From Rhodoferax sp. U11-2br (GTDB lineage Bacteria; Pseudomonadota; Gammaproteobacteria; Burkholderiales; Burkholderiaceae_C), in NCBI RefSeq assembly GCF_018619435.1, contig NZ_JAHFZF010000022.1, positions 1 to 64,000 of the forward strand: 64,000 bases of DNA. Direction: 5' to 3'. Positions 8,781-18,617 of the stretch are shown in pieces. The translations under genes were made by a program, and so were the position numbers. The notes beneath the pieces are model-generated. The model searched no databases. It saw nothing but the letters and a program-made list of their open reading frames with translations, and was not told the DNA's origin. Position 1 is the stretch's first letter. Every line of letters starts with the position of its first letter.

Positions 8781-10304
8781 TCAGCTCGCGTCGGGCTCGG
8801 TGCTGGATTGGGTCTGCGACTGTGCCGCGTGGACGGCGGCAGAGCGGTCATCCTCCAGAACCCAGGTGTCCTTGGTGCCCCCCCCTTGTGAGGAGTTGAC
8901 CACCAGCGAGCCTTCTTTCAGCGCCACACGGGTCAGGCCACCCGGCACCATCTGCACGGATTTGCCGCTCAGCACATACGGGCGCAGGTCGATGTGGCGT
9001 GGGGCAATACCACTCTCCACAAAGGTCGGGCAACTCGACAAACTCAGTGTGGGTTGCGCGATGTAACCCGAGGGGTTGGCCTTGACGGCTTTTTTGAAGT
9101 CTTCGACCTCGGCCTGGGTCGAGGCGGGACCTACCAGCATGCCGTAGCCGCCAGCACCGTGCACCTCCTTGACCACCAGGTCTTTCATGTTGGCCAGCAC
9201 ATAGGCCAGGTCGTCCTTGTTGCGACACATGTAGGTCGGCACATTGTTGAGGATGGGCTTTTCACCGAGGTAAAACTCGATCATCTTGGGCACATAGGGG
9301 TAGATCGACTTGTCGTCAGCCACACCCGTGCCGACCCCGTTGCAGATGCTCACATGGCCAGCCTTGTACACATCGAGCAACCCGGCGCAGCCCAGTGTGG
9401 AGCTGGGGCGAAACACCGTGGGGTCAAGAAAATCGTCATCCACACGGCGGTAGATCACATCCACCCGCTGCGGGCCACGGGTGGTGCGCATGTAGCAGAA
9501 GTTGTCCTTGCAGAACAAATCCTGGCCTTCCACCAACTCGACCCCCATCTGCTGCGCCAGGAAAGCGTGCTCAAAATAAGCGCTGTTGTACATGCCGGGG
9601 GTGAGCACCACCACGGTGGGTTCTGCGGTGGTGGCAGGACTGCTCTCGCGCAGGGTTTCCAGCAGCAAGTCAGGGTAATGCGCAATCGGCGCCACCCGGT
9701 GTTTGTTGAACAGGTCGGGGAAGAGGCGCATCATCATCTTGCGGTCTTCGAGCATGTAGCTCACGCCGCTGGGCACCCGCAGGTTGTCTTCGAGCACGTA
9801 ATACTCACCCTTGCCCTGGGCGTCAGGTGCACGCACCATGTCGATGCCCGAAATCTGTGAATACACCTGGTTGGGCACATCCACACCGATCATCTGCGGA
9901 CGGAACTGGGCGTTTTGTTCAATCTGCTCGCGCGGAATGTGCCCAGCTTTCAGAATCTCTTGCTCGTGGTAGATGTCATGCAGAAAACGATTCAGGGCGT
10001 TGACGCGCTGGGCCAGACCGGCCTCCAGCATGCGCCACTCGTTGGCCGGGACGATGCGCGGAATCAGGTCAAACGGAATCAGCCGCTCGGTGCCCGCACC
10101 GTCCTCGTCCTTGTCGCCATACACCGCAAAGGTGATGCCGACACGGCGGAAGATCATCTCAGCTTCTTCACGGCGTTTGGCCATCATGTCGCCCGGCTGG
10201 CGGGCTAGCCATTCGTCGTAAATTTTGTAGTGATCGCGGATTTGTGCGCCATGGGTGAAGAACTCATAGGGCAAACGCGTATACATCTCGTCGAATTTCT
10301 GCAT
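8781..10304 (-). CDS. Circularly permuted ATP-grasp protein (DUF404/DUF407 type)
   Basis: A 507-residue protein starting MQKFDEMYTRLPYEFF, with an AGGAGA ribosome-binding site just upstream that fixes the start at 10304. Family features include YYVLEDNLRVPSGVSYMLED, VDVIYRRVDDDFLDP and VKEVHGAGGYGML. Members are ATP-dependent ligase-like enzymes of the ATP-grasp fold, coupled with alpha-E proteins and often transglutaminase-like proteins in predicted peptide-modification operons. It is the first gene of the operon. The 190-bp upstream stretch to comEC contains a tandem copy of CTGCAGTGCC and no recognised gene. Confidence 0.88.
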   Translation of the reverse strand: MQKFDEMYTRLPYEFFTHGAQIRDHYKIYDEWLARQPGDMMAKRREEAEMIFRRVGITFAVYGDKDEDGAGTERLIPFDLIPRIVPANEWRMLEAGLAQRVNALNRFLHDIYHEQEILKAGHIPREQIEQNAQFRPQMIGVDVPNQVYSQISGIDMVRAPDAQGKGEYYVLEDNLRVPSGVSYMLEDRKMMMRLFPDLFNKHRVAPIAHYPDLLLETLRESSPATTAEPTVVVLTPGMYNSAYFEHAFLAQQMGVELVEGQDLFCKDNFCYMRTTRGPQRVDVIYRRVDDDFLDPTVFRPSSTLGCAGLLDVYKAGHVSICNGVGTGVADDKSIYPYVPKMIEFYLGEKPILNNVPTYMCRNKDDLAYVLANMKDLVVKEVHGAGGYGMLVGPASTQAEVEDFKKAVKANPSGYIAQPTLSLSSCPTFVESGIAPRHIDLRPYVLSGKSVQMVPGGLTRVALKEGSLVVNSSQGGGTKDTWVLEDDRSAAVHAAQSQTQSSTEPDAS

Positions 10305-11703
10305 GAATATCTTCTCCTGAGCAAACGATAGCAAGCTTTGGGCCAATCAACGGGCTACTGCCTCTGCCGCACATGTCTGTTTATGCACCTTTTTCCTGTC
10401 ATCAGGCTTTCCCTGCAGTGCCTCCTGCAGTGCCGATGTCACAGCTTTCTCCCAAAAACTGCTTTGTAAGTAAGCAAGGGCTTTGAAGATCGGCCCTCAA
10501 GGCACCCGGTGGTGCCAGTAACGCTGATCAACCTGGCGCTGACAGCGCACAGTCTGCGACCACCACGACTGCCAGGTCATGGCACCACAATGGGGCGTAT
10601 CAAACAAGCGGGTTCCAAGGGCTTGATAACGCACCAAAACAGGGTCGGCAGGGTGACCAAAGCGGTTTCTGTAACCGGTTTGCACCAGCGCAATGCGCGG
10701 TTGCACTGCCTCCAGAAAGGCGCCACTGCTGGAGGACTTGCTGCCATGGTGTGGCACCAGCAGCACATCCGCACGTAATTTGGGCACGGCACCGGGCGGA
10801 CCACTGGCCAGGGCCTGCACCAATTGGGCTTCCTGCGGCTGCTCGATGTCTCCCACCAGCAAGGCTGTCTGCTGGCCGTTGGCGATGCGCAGCACACAAC
10901 TCAAGGCGTTGGGCTTGGTGAGCCGACCATAGTCGGTGGCCTGCGGGTGCAGCACCTCAAAATCCACCCCGTCCCACCGCCAGCGCTGGCCTGCCACACA
11001 GCGCGTGGCCGGGTCCTGTGTGACCAGGCTGTCCTCACCCGCCATCGAGCTGATCAGCTGGGCCTGCGGCTGCATGCTAAGCACCGCCTGGGCGCCACCG
11101 GTGTGGTCGCTGTCGCGGTGGCTCAGCATCACAGTGTCGAGCTGCATCCCCAAAGCCCGCAGCAAGGGCACCAGCACACGCTGGCCGGCATCACTTTCGC
11201 TGCTGAAACGCGGGCCGGCGTCGTACAACAAGGCATGGTGTCGGGTGCGCACCAGCAGCGCACTGCCCTGCCCGATGTCTGCCGCCAGCAACTCAAACTG
11301 GCCAGGTAGTGGCCTGGGGGCCTGCCACAACAGCACCGGCAGCACCAGCGGCAGTGCGGCCAGACGCAGGCTCCAAGGCAGGCGCAAGGCCAGCAGCGCG
11401 CCTCCCAGCACCGCTGCCGCGCCAGCCCACCACGGGGCTTTGGCCACCCAGAGCACCGACCATGGCCAGCTTGCCAGCCAGCGCAGTACCTCGCCCATCA
11501 GGTCAATCACCCCAGCGGCCCAGGCCCACAGACCTGGCACAACCACCCCGACCATGGCCAGAGGTGTCACCAGCAGTGTCACCAGCGGAATTGCCAACAC
11601 ATTGGCTAGCAGCCCCACCAGCGAGACCTGGCCAAACAGCAGCAGGCTCAAGGGCGTGAGCGCCAGCGTGATCACCCATTGCTCGCGCAGCATGGCAACA
11701 AAT

Positions 11704-11744
11704 CGACCCCTAGCCCTTTTATCGATTGAGCTGACAGCTCCCGA
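11704..11744 (-). repeat. Short dispersed repeat, copy C (in frame inside comEC)
   Basis: On the minus strand it reads GGGAGCTGTCAGCTCAATCG then ATAAAAGGGCTAGGGG, the same pattern as copies A, B and D. It is translated in frame within a hydrophilic loop (SGAVSSIDKRARG) between membrane segments of ComEC, a position that would tolerate extra residues. Confidence 0.5.
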
Positions 11745-12150
11745 ATCTGAAGCAAATAAAACTCCCACAGCGACAAAACTCAGCCAGAAGCCAGCCTGCA
11801 ACAGGGCCCACGGGTCCAGCAGAACCACCGTCACACAGGCCAGCAACCAGACCTGCGGCCATGGCCAGCGCAGACCCAGCAAACGCAAGACCCCCACGGT
11901 GGCCAGCATCAGCACCGTGCGTTGGGCGGGCACGCCCCAGCCGCTGAACAGGGCGTACAACGCCGCCAGCACCAGGCCACCCAGCAAGGCCGCACTCGGT
12001 GCACTCAGCCACAGGCACAGTCGCGTGGAACGTCGCCACAAGCTTCCTACCAGTGCAGCGGCCAGCCAGGCAAACATGGTGATATGGAGGCCCGAAATGC
12101 TCATCAAATGGGCCACACCGGTGGCACGAAACACATCCCAGTCGGCCCGT

Positions 12151-12155
12151 TCGAT
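12151..12155. repeat. Target site duplication, left copy (TCGAT)
   Basis: The five bases TCGAT lie directly outside the left transposon end and recur at 42912-42916 outside the right end. Five bases is the duplication length made by Tn7-family elements. Counting it once restores the comEC reading frame exactly. Confidence 0.85.
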
Positions 12156-12300
12156 GGCAGCCAACAAAAGAGTTCTTCCCTGGTTAAATCCCCGACGAAA
12201 GTTCTTCCCTGGAACGTGCTTCTGAACAATTCGCAAAGAAAGTCCTTCCCTGACCATTCGCCCTTCGTTTTTTGTGAACAAAAGAGTTCTTCCCTGGGGG
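12156..12300 (+). repeat. Left transposon end with four TnsB-type binding sites
   Basis: Four direct copies of a roughly 20-base motif, best written AAAAGAGTTCTTCCCTGG, start near 12162, 12193, 12232 and 12274. The first and fourth are nearly identical; the second (GAAAGTTCTTCCCTGG) and third (AAGAAAGTCCTTCCCTG) diverge slightly. Unevenly spaced repeats like these are the transposase sites of Tn7-family ends. The array is also read through by the hybrid comEC frame on the minus strand. Confidence 0.85.
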
Positions 12301-12341
12301 CTGCGACGGCAGGCGCGCTACCATCGAGCCAACGAGGCTCC

Positions 12342-13133
12342 ATGGAAAACAAGCTCTGCAAAATAACGCTCTACCTATCAGTTGCGTTGAGCTCAACTGC
12401 CTTTACGCAAAGTTCCGCCGAAAGTTTGGCCAGAGAACCAATTTCTCTTTACCAGCCAGCACAGCGAAGCTCTGACTTTGACGGATGCAAAGATGTTTTC
12501 CCAGGCGGCGTACCTATTGCACTGAATTCGGTGTCGGAAAAATGGAAGCCCCGTGGCTTATGCTCAAACAATTTTGCAGTTCTGCATTCTGGGCTTTCGC
12601 GCACACCGCTAGTCGTGGTCGAAAGGCTCTACGGCACGCTCCTTAAGGGTGCATCAGGCTTAAAAAGAACCAATGTCTTTTTCGAGGACCCGCGGCTACC
12701 AAAGGCTGAGCGGGCAGCCTTGAGTGACTTCGAGGGAAGTGGGCTGGACCGAGGCCACCTCGCCGCTGCGGCAGACCAGACCGATGAGATTGCGATGGCA
12801 CAGTCCTTTGCCCTGTCCAACATCGTTGCCCAAAATGCAGTCAACAACAGGGAAATATGGTCAAAGCTGGAGGCGGACACTCGAAAGTATGCGCTCAGGG
12901 CCAAGGGACCAGTTTTTGTTTACTCTGGCCCGCTGTTCAAAGAAGGCTTAAAAACCATCGGTGCCGGCGTTTGGGTGCCAACTCATCTATTCAAGCTCGT
13001 TCACGACCCGCAGGCAGATAAGACCTGGGTTCATTTGCTACCCAACGACTCAACTCCTTATAGAGGACCGCCGTTATCCTATGCTGATTTCGTGAAAGAT
13101 TGGGGATGGGACGTGCTTAACAAGCAGCGCTGA
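12342..13133 (+). CDS. Exported DNA/RNA non-specific endonuclease
   Basis: A 263-residue protein with an N-terminal signal peptide (MENKLCKITLYLSVALSS, cleavage near residue 26) and a NUC1-type nuclease domain. The hallmark DRGH motif is present (GSGLDRGHLAAAADQ, catalytic His about 139), followed by SNIVAQNAVNNREIW, which carries the metal-binding asparagine. The family cleaves DNA and RNA without sequence preference. The signal peptide places it in the periplasm or outside, where it could attack incoming DNA or foreign cells, or scavenge nucleotides. It is the first gene inside the left transposon end, 40 bp after the last end repeat, and convergent with the lipoprotein gene at 13145. No immunity protein is recognisable next to it. 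Confidence 0.82.
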   Translation: MENKLCKITLYLSVALSSTAFTQSSAESLAREPISLYQPAQRSSDFDGCKDVFPGGVPIALNSVSEKWKPRGLCSNNFAVLHSGLSRTPLVVVERLYGTLLKGASGLKRTNVFFEDPRLPKAERAALSDFEGSGLDRGHLAAAADQTDEIAMAQSFALSNIVAQNAVNNREIWSKLEADTRKYALRAKGPVFVYSGPLFKEGLKTIGAGVWVPTHLFKLVHDPQADKTWVHLLPNDSTPYRGPPLSYADFVKDWGWDVLNKQR

Positions 13134-13144
13134 CTGAAGCTAAA

Positions 13145-13555
13145 TCAGCAAGGGACGTATCTCTTCTTACCGCTCTTGCTGTAAACGTAGCAGCCACCCC
13201 GCGGGCCCACGTGTGTGGCGGCCGGGGCGGTGTATGTCGGAGTTGTCTGGGTCGGCGCCGGGGTAAGCCTTGCCAGTTCATGCTGCTCGAGTCTTTTCTC
13301 CAAGGCGGCTATTTGAGCCTCCAGGTCGGCTACCTCCTTCTGAAGTGCGTCAATCTCGACCTGCAACTTGACCTCGCTCAATCTTTGCCTCTTGGCGGCC
13401 AGCGTTTGCCGCGTCGAAGCCAACGTGGCCCGGTCACCCACAGTGTCATACGCTGGGACTGTACCGGGAGGTGGTGAATACACCCCAGAAACAGGGGCTG
13501 CGCACCCGAAAAGCAGCGCGGCGCATGCCAGTAAAAGAACTTGGCTCAGTTTCAT
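13145..13555 (-). CDS. Coiled-coil lipoprotein with a C-terminal GPRGG basic motif
   Basis: A 136-residue lipoprotein. The signal ends in a lipobox (LLFGCAAP, Cys 18). Residues about 45-95 form a regular coiled coil (LQKEVADLEAQIAALEKRLE). The C-terminus (GPRGGCYVYSKSGKKRYVPC) resembles a small basic motif seen in many bacterial and viral proteins (GPRGG, aromatic pair, SGKKxY). A GGAGT ribosome-binding site precedes ATG 13555. It ends 11 bp from the convergent nuclease gene. Function unknown; a surface anchor or adaptor is a guess. Confidence 0.7.
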   Translation of the reverse strand: MKLSQVLLLACAALLFGCAAPVSGVYSPPPGTVPAYDTVGDRATLASTRQTLAAKRQRLSEVKLQVEIDALQKEVADLEAQIAALEKRLEQHELARLTPAPTQTTPTYTAPAATHVGPRGGCYVYSKSGKKRYVPC

Positions 13556-13794
13556 TTTTTACTCCCTGTTTTTGCGAACGCTTATGGGCATGATGGGCCG
13601 GCAAGTCGAGCCATTCTAGGCCTAGGACAGGCTACAAGTTAGCCAGGCCGTGGGTCGGTTCTTCAAGCGTGAAACGAACGTGCAGTGGTGCCTAAAATCG
13701 AGAGGACGGGCGCTGATGGAGGGCCGTAGGGGTGCCGACAACGCCGAACGCAAGTCCCGTGGACGCGCTCACACTCATCAGGGAGTCCAACGCT

Positions 13795-15735
13795 TCACAA
13801 CAATGTAAGGTCGCTCTGTGCCTGGGCCAGCAGCTTTGCCGCTTGGTCCAACTGCGGCTGCAGTGAACTGGCGCGCGAGGCTGCCATTTGCTTAAATCGC
13901 TGCAATTCGGCAGCGCCGCCACGCAGGCTTGCTGAAATTGCGCTCTTGCGAGCACCAAACTTTGCCCGCACTGTATTTTTATCGGCTTCTGAGACTGCAT
14001 TTGCAGGGTTGAACACAAACCGCCGTTCGACACTTGCCTTCCAGTCAGTGACCGCGCGGGTAAGGCTTTCGCCAAACCCCCGGACCTGCATCACTTGATT
14101 TCGAGAAACGTCTGCTGCCGTTTCTATGCCAAAAGACCGGAGTGCAGCCTTTCGAGCTGGGCCCACCCCCGGGATGTCCGCGGTGTCAATAAAAAACCTC
14201 TCCAGAAACTTCTGCTTCTGGCGCTCTTGAGCCGTGGAATGCAATTTACTCAGTTCTTGGGCCTCTTGCGCTGGGATTGCCTGCAGCTCGTCTTTAAGCT
14301 TTTTCAGCTCCGCCTTCTTCTGATGGAACCCCTCGGGGCCTGCCTCATTTTTCATTCGCCCGAGAATCGAATTGAACAAATTGCGAGCAGACTCTTCGGC
14401 TGCCTTGCGCTTTTTCCATTCTTCTGCGCGCTCATTCGAGCCCGACGAGCCTGCGGCGGCCCAAGCGAACCAGGCCCCTAACGCAAACAATATCCATGCC
14501 TGTGGCATGGCGGCAACGCAGGCAAAGGCGACGCAAACAACAACTACCCTGAAGAAAACAGCAGTCCCTCCTCCAGGGACATTTGCCGGCAAGGGGGTTG
14601 GCACCACTGAGATGCCGCCTATGTTTGGCTCGGAAACGGGCGGCGGAGCGGGTATTGCCTCTATTTGAGCCCACACCTGGGTCAAATTGAACCCGGTTTC
14701 TGTCGTGGTGTAGGTGCCGCCAAGGTCAATGAAATAGACCACGCCCTGTTGCTCAAGTGCGCACCAGGGGCACTTCGGAAGGTGGTCTGGGTAGACGTGA
14801 ACCGAAGACGCACCACACTTCTTTAGCCGAGTCCGAACGCCGTCCAGGGCGTGCTCCCACTGTTTTGCAGTAGGTCTCCCACCCAACGCGCCCTTTTCAG
14901 TAAAAGCCATCTGAAACATGGCTTCCATACTGTCTGGCACCATTGACAGGGGAATCGAACGCGGTGGCGGAGAAATCCCCCGGCTCGCCGCATCACGGGA
15001 ATATGCGTATCGAAACCCCTTGATGTCAGTCTCCAGCGCGTCTCCTACGCCAGACTTCAAAGGAACACCGGAATACGGGTGTCGGCCCCCAAAAAGTAGG
15101 TGAAATATCAACAGCGCCAGACCAAAGTTGTCATGGTTGGCCGTTCTTGTGAACCCTTGGAACGACGAAAGGCCCTGCAGCTCAGGTGGAGTGAAGTGGG
15201 CGACACCAACCTCGCACAGATGTAAAACGCCTTTAGCGTTAACCTGAAATGAGTCGCTGTCGATGAGGACGACCTTGCTGTCGCCCCCCACCAAGACGTT
15301 GCCCTGGTTTACGTCCCCAAGCACATGTCCATGAGTGTGCAACGCATCGAATGCAGCGGCGGTGTTCCTCGCCACATAAAGAAGGAAGTCCCACGCTGCT
15401 TTCGGGCGGTCTTGCCTCCGGTGGGCCGGACTGTAGACCATGTGAACCGGGTCTTTGCCCACCACCTGTGGCATCAAAAACCCTGCGACCGGACCACCCC
15501 TTGAGGAATGAATCGTTTCCTGCGGCCAAGCCACGTAGTTCAGCAGTTGCTGGTCAGCAGTGCTGGCCATAAAGGTCAGCTTCGCTTGCTTCTTTGCATC
15601 GGGGAGCTGGTGGTATAGCTTGACCACCTGGTTTGACAACGATGGGGTCTCGAATACAGTGCCCTCGCCACCCTTCCCAAGTTCGCGCCCAAGCTGCAGC
15701 GACGTTCCCTTGGATGTAAACAGCGTCTTGGCCAT
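13795..15735 (-). CDS. TerY-P triad protein kinase with HhH domain
   Basis: A 646-residue serine/threonine kinase-like protein. The glycine loop (GKGGEGTVF, 20-28), lysine in VVKLYH, catalytic loop LGDVNQGNVLV and a metal-binding DSD in LIDSDSFQV replacing DFG are visible. After the kinase come a CPWC pair that may bind zinc, two hydrophobic segments around residues 390-430 (VVVVCVAFACVAAMPQ onwards), a charged coiled coil, and a helix-hairpin-helix (IPGVGPARKAALRSFGI). This architecture, encoded after a PP2C and a vWA gene, is the kinase of the TerY-P triad described by comparative genomics and reported, as I recall, as antiphage. It starts 5 bp after the phosphatase gene. Substrates are unknown. 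Confidence 0.82.
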   Translation of the reverse strand: MAKTLFTSKGTSLQLGRELGKGGEGTVFETPSLSNQVVKLYHQLPDAKKQAKLTFMASTADQQLLNYVAWPQETIHSSRGGPVAGFLMPQVVGKDPVHMVYSPAHRRQDRPKAAWDFLLYVARNTAAAFDALHTHGHVLGDVNQGNVLVGGDSKVVLIDSDSFQVNAKGVLHLCEVGVAHFTPPELQGLSSFQGFTRTANHDNFGLALLIFHLLFGGRHPYSGVPLKSGVGDALETDIKGFRYAYSRDAASRGISPPPRSIPLSMVPDSMEAMFQMAFTEKGALGGRPTAKQWEHALDGVRTRLKKCGASSVHVYPDHLPKCPWCALEQQGVVYFIDLGGTYTTTETGFNLTQVWAQIEAIPAPPPVSEPNIGGISVVPTPLPANVPGGGTAVFFRVVVVCVAFACVAAMPQAWILFALGAWFAWAAAGSSGSNERAEEWKKRKAAEESARNLFNSILGRMKNEAGPEGFHQKKAELKKLKDELQAIPAQEAQELSKLHSTAQERQKQKFLERFFIDTADIPGVGPARKAALRSFGIETAADVSRNQVMQVRGFGESLTRAVTDWKASVERRFVFNPANAVSEADKNTVRAKFGARKSAISASLRGGAAELQRFKQMAASRASSLQPQLDQAAKLLAQAQSDLTLL

Positions 15736-15740
15736 ACCGC

Positions 15741-16502
15741 CTACTCGGTGAGGACAGCCAATGCCAAAGTCTTGTCGTCGTCTGTGCGGTCGTTGACCGC
15801 CGGACTTTGGAGGAACCGAACCAGCGCGCCATGCAATTGGTCATCCTGCTCAGGGCTGGACGCACCAAGCACCTTGAAAAACTTGTCGAAAAACGGTTCG
15901 TGGGCCGTGTTTTCCGCCATATTAAGCGCCAATCGCTGCAAGCCATCGCTGAAAACCGCTATGCGCGAGGCAATGCCCGGGTATGTTTTTGTCACCATTT
16001 GACTGACTGCGTCTTCGTCAGAAATGAAGTGCGTCATATTGGCGTACTCCCCAGACATTGGCACAACAGGAACTTCCAGCCCTTGGCCCACATCCAGCAC
16101 AATTCCGCCATCCCCAATCTGCAGGACTAACGTGCCTAATTTGCATGACAGCACGCCCAAGAACGTGCAAGCGAGGTCACGAGCTTTGAGCCCAAGTGCG
16201 TCTGCCCTGCCATACAACTTGTCGCGAACGTGCATGACACACTGCGTAGCGAGCTCGTCACTGAGCCCAAATTCCGGCTGTCGCAGTTTCTTGTCAACAA
16301 AGTCCGCCGCGGCCTGGATAGCTAAGTCTGCGCCCTCACCGCCGTTGGACGCGCTCCCGGCCCCGTCCGCCACAAACAATTGCAGGAATGGCATACCGTT
16401 GGCCGTTGCGCCAACTTGGGCCCAACAACTGTCTTCGCAGTCGCGGCCAACCGCAACATGTGAGGTGCCAACTTCTGAGGCACATACAACTCGCCAGCTC
16501 AA
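15741..16502 (-). CDS. PP2C-family serine/threonine phosphatase (TerY-P triad)
   Basis: A 253-residue PP2C phosphatase, matching a minimal catalytic domain. The metal-binding aspartate motif appears as [17 protein letters not shown], and later [10 protein letters not shown] and [12 protein letters not shown] fit PP2C motifs. It should reverse phosphorylation by the kinase at 13795. The start overlaps the stop of the vWA gene (ATGA, 16499-16502), showing tight coupling of the triad. Order vWA, phosphatase, kinase on one strand is the standard TerY-P order. Confidence 0.85.
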   Translation of the reverse strand: MSWRVVCASEVGTSHVAVGRDCEDSCWAQVGATANGMPFLQLFVADGAGSASNGGEGADLAIQAAADFVDKKLRQPEFGLSDELATQCVMHVRDKLYGRADALGLKARDLACTFLGVLSCKLGTLVLQIGDGGIVLDVGQGLEVPVVPMSGEYANMTHFISDEDAVSQMVTKTYPGIASRIAVFSDGLQRLALNMAENTAHEPFFDKFFKVLGASSPEQDDQLHGALVRFLQSPAVNDRTDDDKTLALAVLTE

Positions 16503-17161
16503 ACGGCTGCCCAGCCTTTGGGAGACTCCAAGGGGACTTCTGTGCCGGGAGTGGAGCGAGAGACTGACCGCAACGAGCTCGAAAGCCAGCTGAAAAGTTC
16601 GCGGAACTTCAACCCTTCAAGCGAAAGTGGCTCACGAGCGCTGCTGATTTGCTTGAGCACGTCCATGTTTGCCCCTTTGACGCCAATGGCGAAGAAAGCA
16701 AACTGCTTGGAAGCTTCACCTTCACGAACCGCAGCAGCTGCTGCTTGCCATGCGTCTGTCGGCCCACCATCGGTAATCAGGAAAACCCATGGACGGTAAT
16801 ACGAAATGCCATTTGACCGGTATTCATTCTTGCGGTCTTTAACCAGTTCCAGGGCCTGCATGATGGCGCTGCCCATGGGGGTGTCACCTTGGGCCACGAG
16901 CGTTGAAGGATAGAACGTCGAAGCACTCGTGAATGGCATTTCAATCTTTGTAGGTCCAAAAGTGACAATGGCAACCTCTACCCGCTTCATTGCGAGTGCG
17001 TCAGCCGCCAACTCGTCTTTGAACACTGCCAGCCCAGCGTTCAGCTCATTCAACGACGCACCACTCATGGAGCCTGATACATCCAACAGGAGCACACATG
17101 GGCATCGGGGCTCCGGATTGCTCGCAAAATCGTTGGTATCAAATGAAATCTGGTCGCTCAT
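16499..17161 (-). CDS. TerY-like von Willebrand factor A protein
   Basis: A 220-residue protein that is almost entirely a vWA domain. The metal-ion-dependent adhesion site is intact: DVSGS (residues 27-31), the threonine in [10 protein letters not shown], and the aspartate in [12 protein letters not shown]. TerY-type vWA proteins act as adaptors in Ter-related stress or phage response complexes. ATG 17161 has a GGAGTGA ribosome-binding site directly upstream; the longer open frame (to 17560) adds unconserved residues and is rejected. It is first in the triad operon. Confidence 0.85.
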   Translation of the reverse strand: MSDQISFDTNDFASNPEPRCPCVLLLDVSGSMSGASLNELNAGLAVFKDELAADALAMKRVEVAIVTFGPTKIEMPFTSASTFYPSTLVAQGDTPMGSAIMQALELVKDRKNEYRSNGISYYRPWVFLITDGGPTDAWQAAAAAVREGEASKQFAFFAIGVKGANMDVLKQISSAREPLSLEGLKFRELFSWLSSSLRSVSRSTPGTEVPLESPKGWAAV

Positions 17162-17908
17162 CGTCACTCCCTTTGCGGTTACTCTAAAATTTGAAAAAAA
17201 GTGTATCAGAGCCCAGCCAGCGCCCAATGCGGCCAGCGCAGAAGAATGTAAAAAGAGCGACCGTCTTAGCGCTTGTCGCCGTATAGCGCTCAGTAACGAC
17301 CAAAAGCTAAATGTGGTCCGAGAATAGACGCGGGGTTGTACACGGCACGTTTCGGATTGGTAAGCCAGCCCCATCCGCGATGGTGCTTTGAGCCCGAGGC
17401 TATGCGACCACCAATTCGCGCCTGAGGCTATTGAGCGGACGATAAAACGGACACGCTCTACCTCAAAGAAGAGAGAAATGCTCACCGTATAGCCCTCACA
17501 CCAATCGGTCCAGATTGTTCCCAGAAACTTGCACAAATAAGTGTTCCCATTTATCATCAAATCATCAGTTCTGAAATACCGGACTGAGTTGGAAGTTGGG
17601 GTGGCAACCTGCCGTGGAGCTGACGAACTTCGTCAAGATGGTAAATAAGCTTTTTTGAAACTTCCAAAGTTGAGCAGCTGACTGAGGCTGGTGGCTAATC
17701 GGCCACGAATCACGCGTCGACAAACTCCACATCGAAGCGTCCTTGAATGGTCTATGGACCAGGGGATGCTATTGATGCTGACTTCACACCTGAATACTCT
17801 CCGAACCAGTTCTCGTGCGGGATACCTGCGCAGAGGTGAATGCTCACTTCCACGGTTCGGCGATTGGTTAGGGCATTGCCATTTCAGTGCTGGATTGAGG
17901 ACCGTCCT
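17162..17908. other. Intergenic stretch of the transposon, no gene recognised
   Basis: About 750 bases between two divergent transcription units. The vWA frame stays open to 17560 but lacks protein-like features. The promoters of both units should lie here, but I do not see a convincing sigma70 pair. Nothing else is recognised. Confidence 0.5.
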
Positions 17909-18409
17909 GTGAAAGGCACTGGTCAACTTGTCCTTTTTCTGGACTTTGATGGTGTCTTGCATCACGAAAACTGTCTTTGGCATCCCAAAAAAGGAGCTTA
18001 CCTCGTCGCGCCGTCGCGATACAGTCTTTTTCAACACGCTGAATCCCTTGTCGCCGAATTGGTGCCGTTCCCCAACTTGCAGATAGTTCTGTCGACCTCT
18101 TGGGTCGTCAGATATGGATTTTCCGCAACCAAAAAGCGACTTCCCGATGCGTTGCAAAGACGGTGCATCGGAGCAACTTTTCACTCCCGCGCGATGGACA
18201 AGCAAACGTTTCTTCAGACACCACGAGGTGAACAGGTGCTTGCTGATGTGTCAATGAGACGGCCCGCTCGCTGGGTCGCATTGGACGACAACTTCGAAGG
18301 TTGGCCTGCCAATGTGCCGTGGATTCAGACAGACCCATATGAGGGAATTTCAGGGACTGGCGTTTTGGACAAGCTCCGGAAAGTGCTATGGGACATGCAC
18401 AACGTATAA
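17909..18409 (+). CDS. HAD-superfamily phosphatase (Swiss Army Knife RNA-repair HAD type)
   Basis: A 166-residue HAD protein. Motif I is VLFLDFDGVLH (nucleophile D12, acid D14), motif II is VLSTSW, and motif IV appears as RWVALDDN. There is no large cap domain, matching the compact HAD domains found in RNA-repair proteins and in many mobile islands. The GTG at 17909 is chosen because the protein begins just before motif I and GAGGA lies about 8 bases upstream; the open frame extends further upstream without similarity. It is followed by a second phosphatase gene on the same strand. Confidence 0.72.
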   Translation: MKGTGQLVLFLDFDGVLHHENCLWHPKKGAYLVAPSRYSLFQHAESLVAELVPFPNLQIVLSTSWVVRYGFSATKKRLPDALQRRCIGATFHSRAMDKQTFLQTPRGEQVLADVSMRRPARWVALDDNFEGWPANVPWIQTDPYEGISGTGVLDKLRKVLWDMHNV

Positions 18410-18617
18410 CAGCAGCAATCTGGAATTACTCGATAGGGTGTATGAGCATGAAGTGAGGATTCTGAATCGCAAGACTGGCATCACGTGCAGGTGATTCAAC
18501 TACCACGGTGACAACATGACCTACCTCGTCAAGAAATACAGGGAGACCCAGCTAAACATCCTGATTAATCCGGGCGATTTCCGCTACGCTGAGTTATGAG
18601 GCAATTTCGCCACCCAC

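Larger units (their letters stand above)
10497..12155 (-). pseudogene. comEC: comEC, 3' part, cut off by the transposon
   Basis: This is the C-terminal two thirds of ComEC/Rec2, the inner-membrane channel that takes single-stranded DNA into the cell during transformation. It begins at IERADWDVFRATGVAHLM, covers the multi-helix competence domain (ISGLHITMFAWLAAALVG onwards) and ends with the metallo-beta-lactamase-like domain, whose metal motif is seen in LSHRDSDHTGG. The 5' part lies at 42912-43726. Joining the two across one copy of the 5-bp duplication gives 2469 bases, exactly 823 codons including the stop. The open frame continues into the transposon end to a possible ATG at 12257, so a truncated hybrid could still be made. 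DNA uptake through this gene should be lost. Confidence 0.92.

Noticed and set aside
17162-17560. Longer vWA protein with a membrane-like stretch
   Set aside because: A good ribosome-binding site sits before ATG 17161 and the upstream part has no family features.
18515-18598. 27-codon frame between the two phosphatase genes
   Set aside because: Too short, with no clear ribosome-binding site or known motif.
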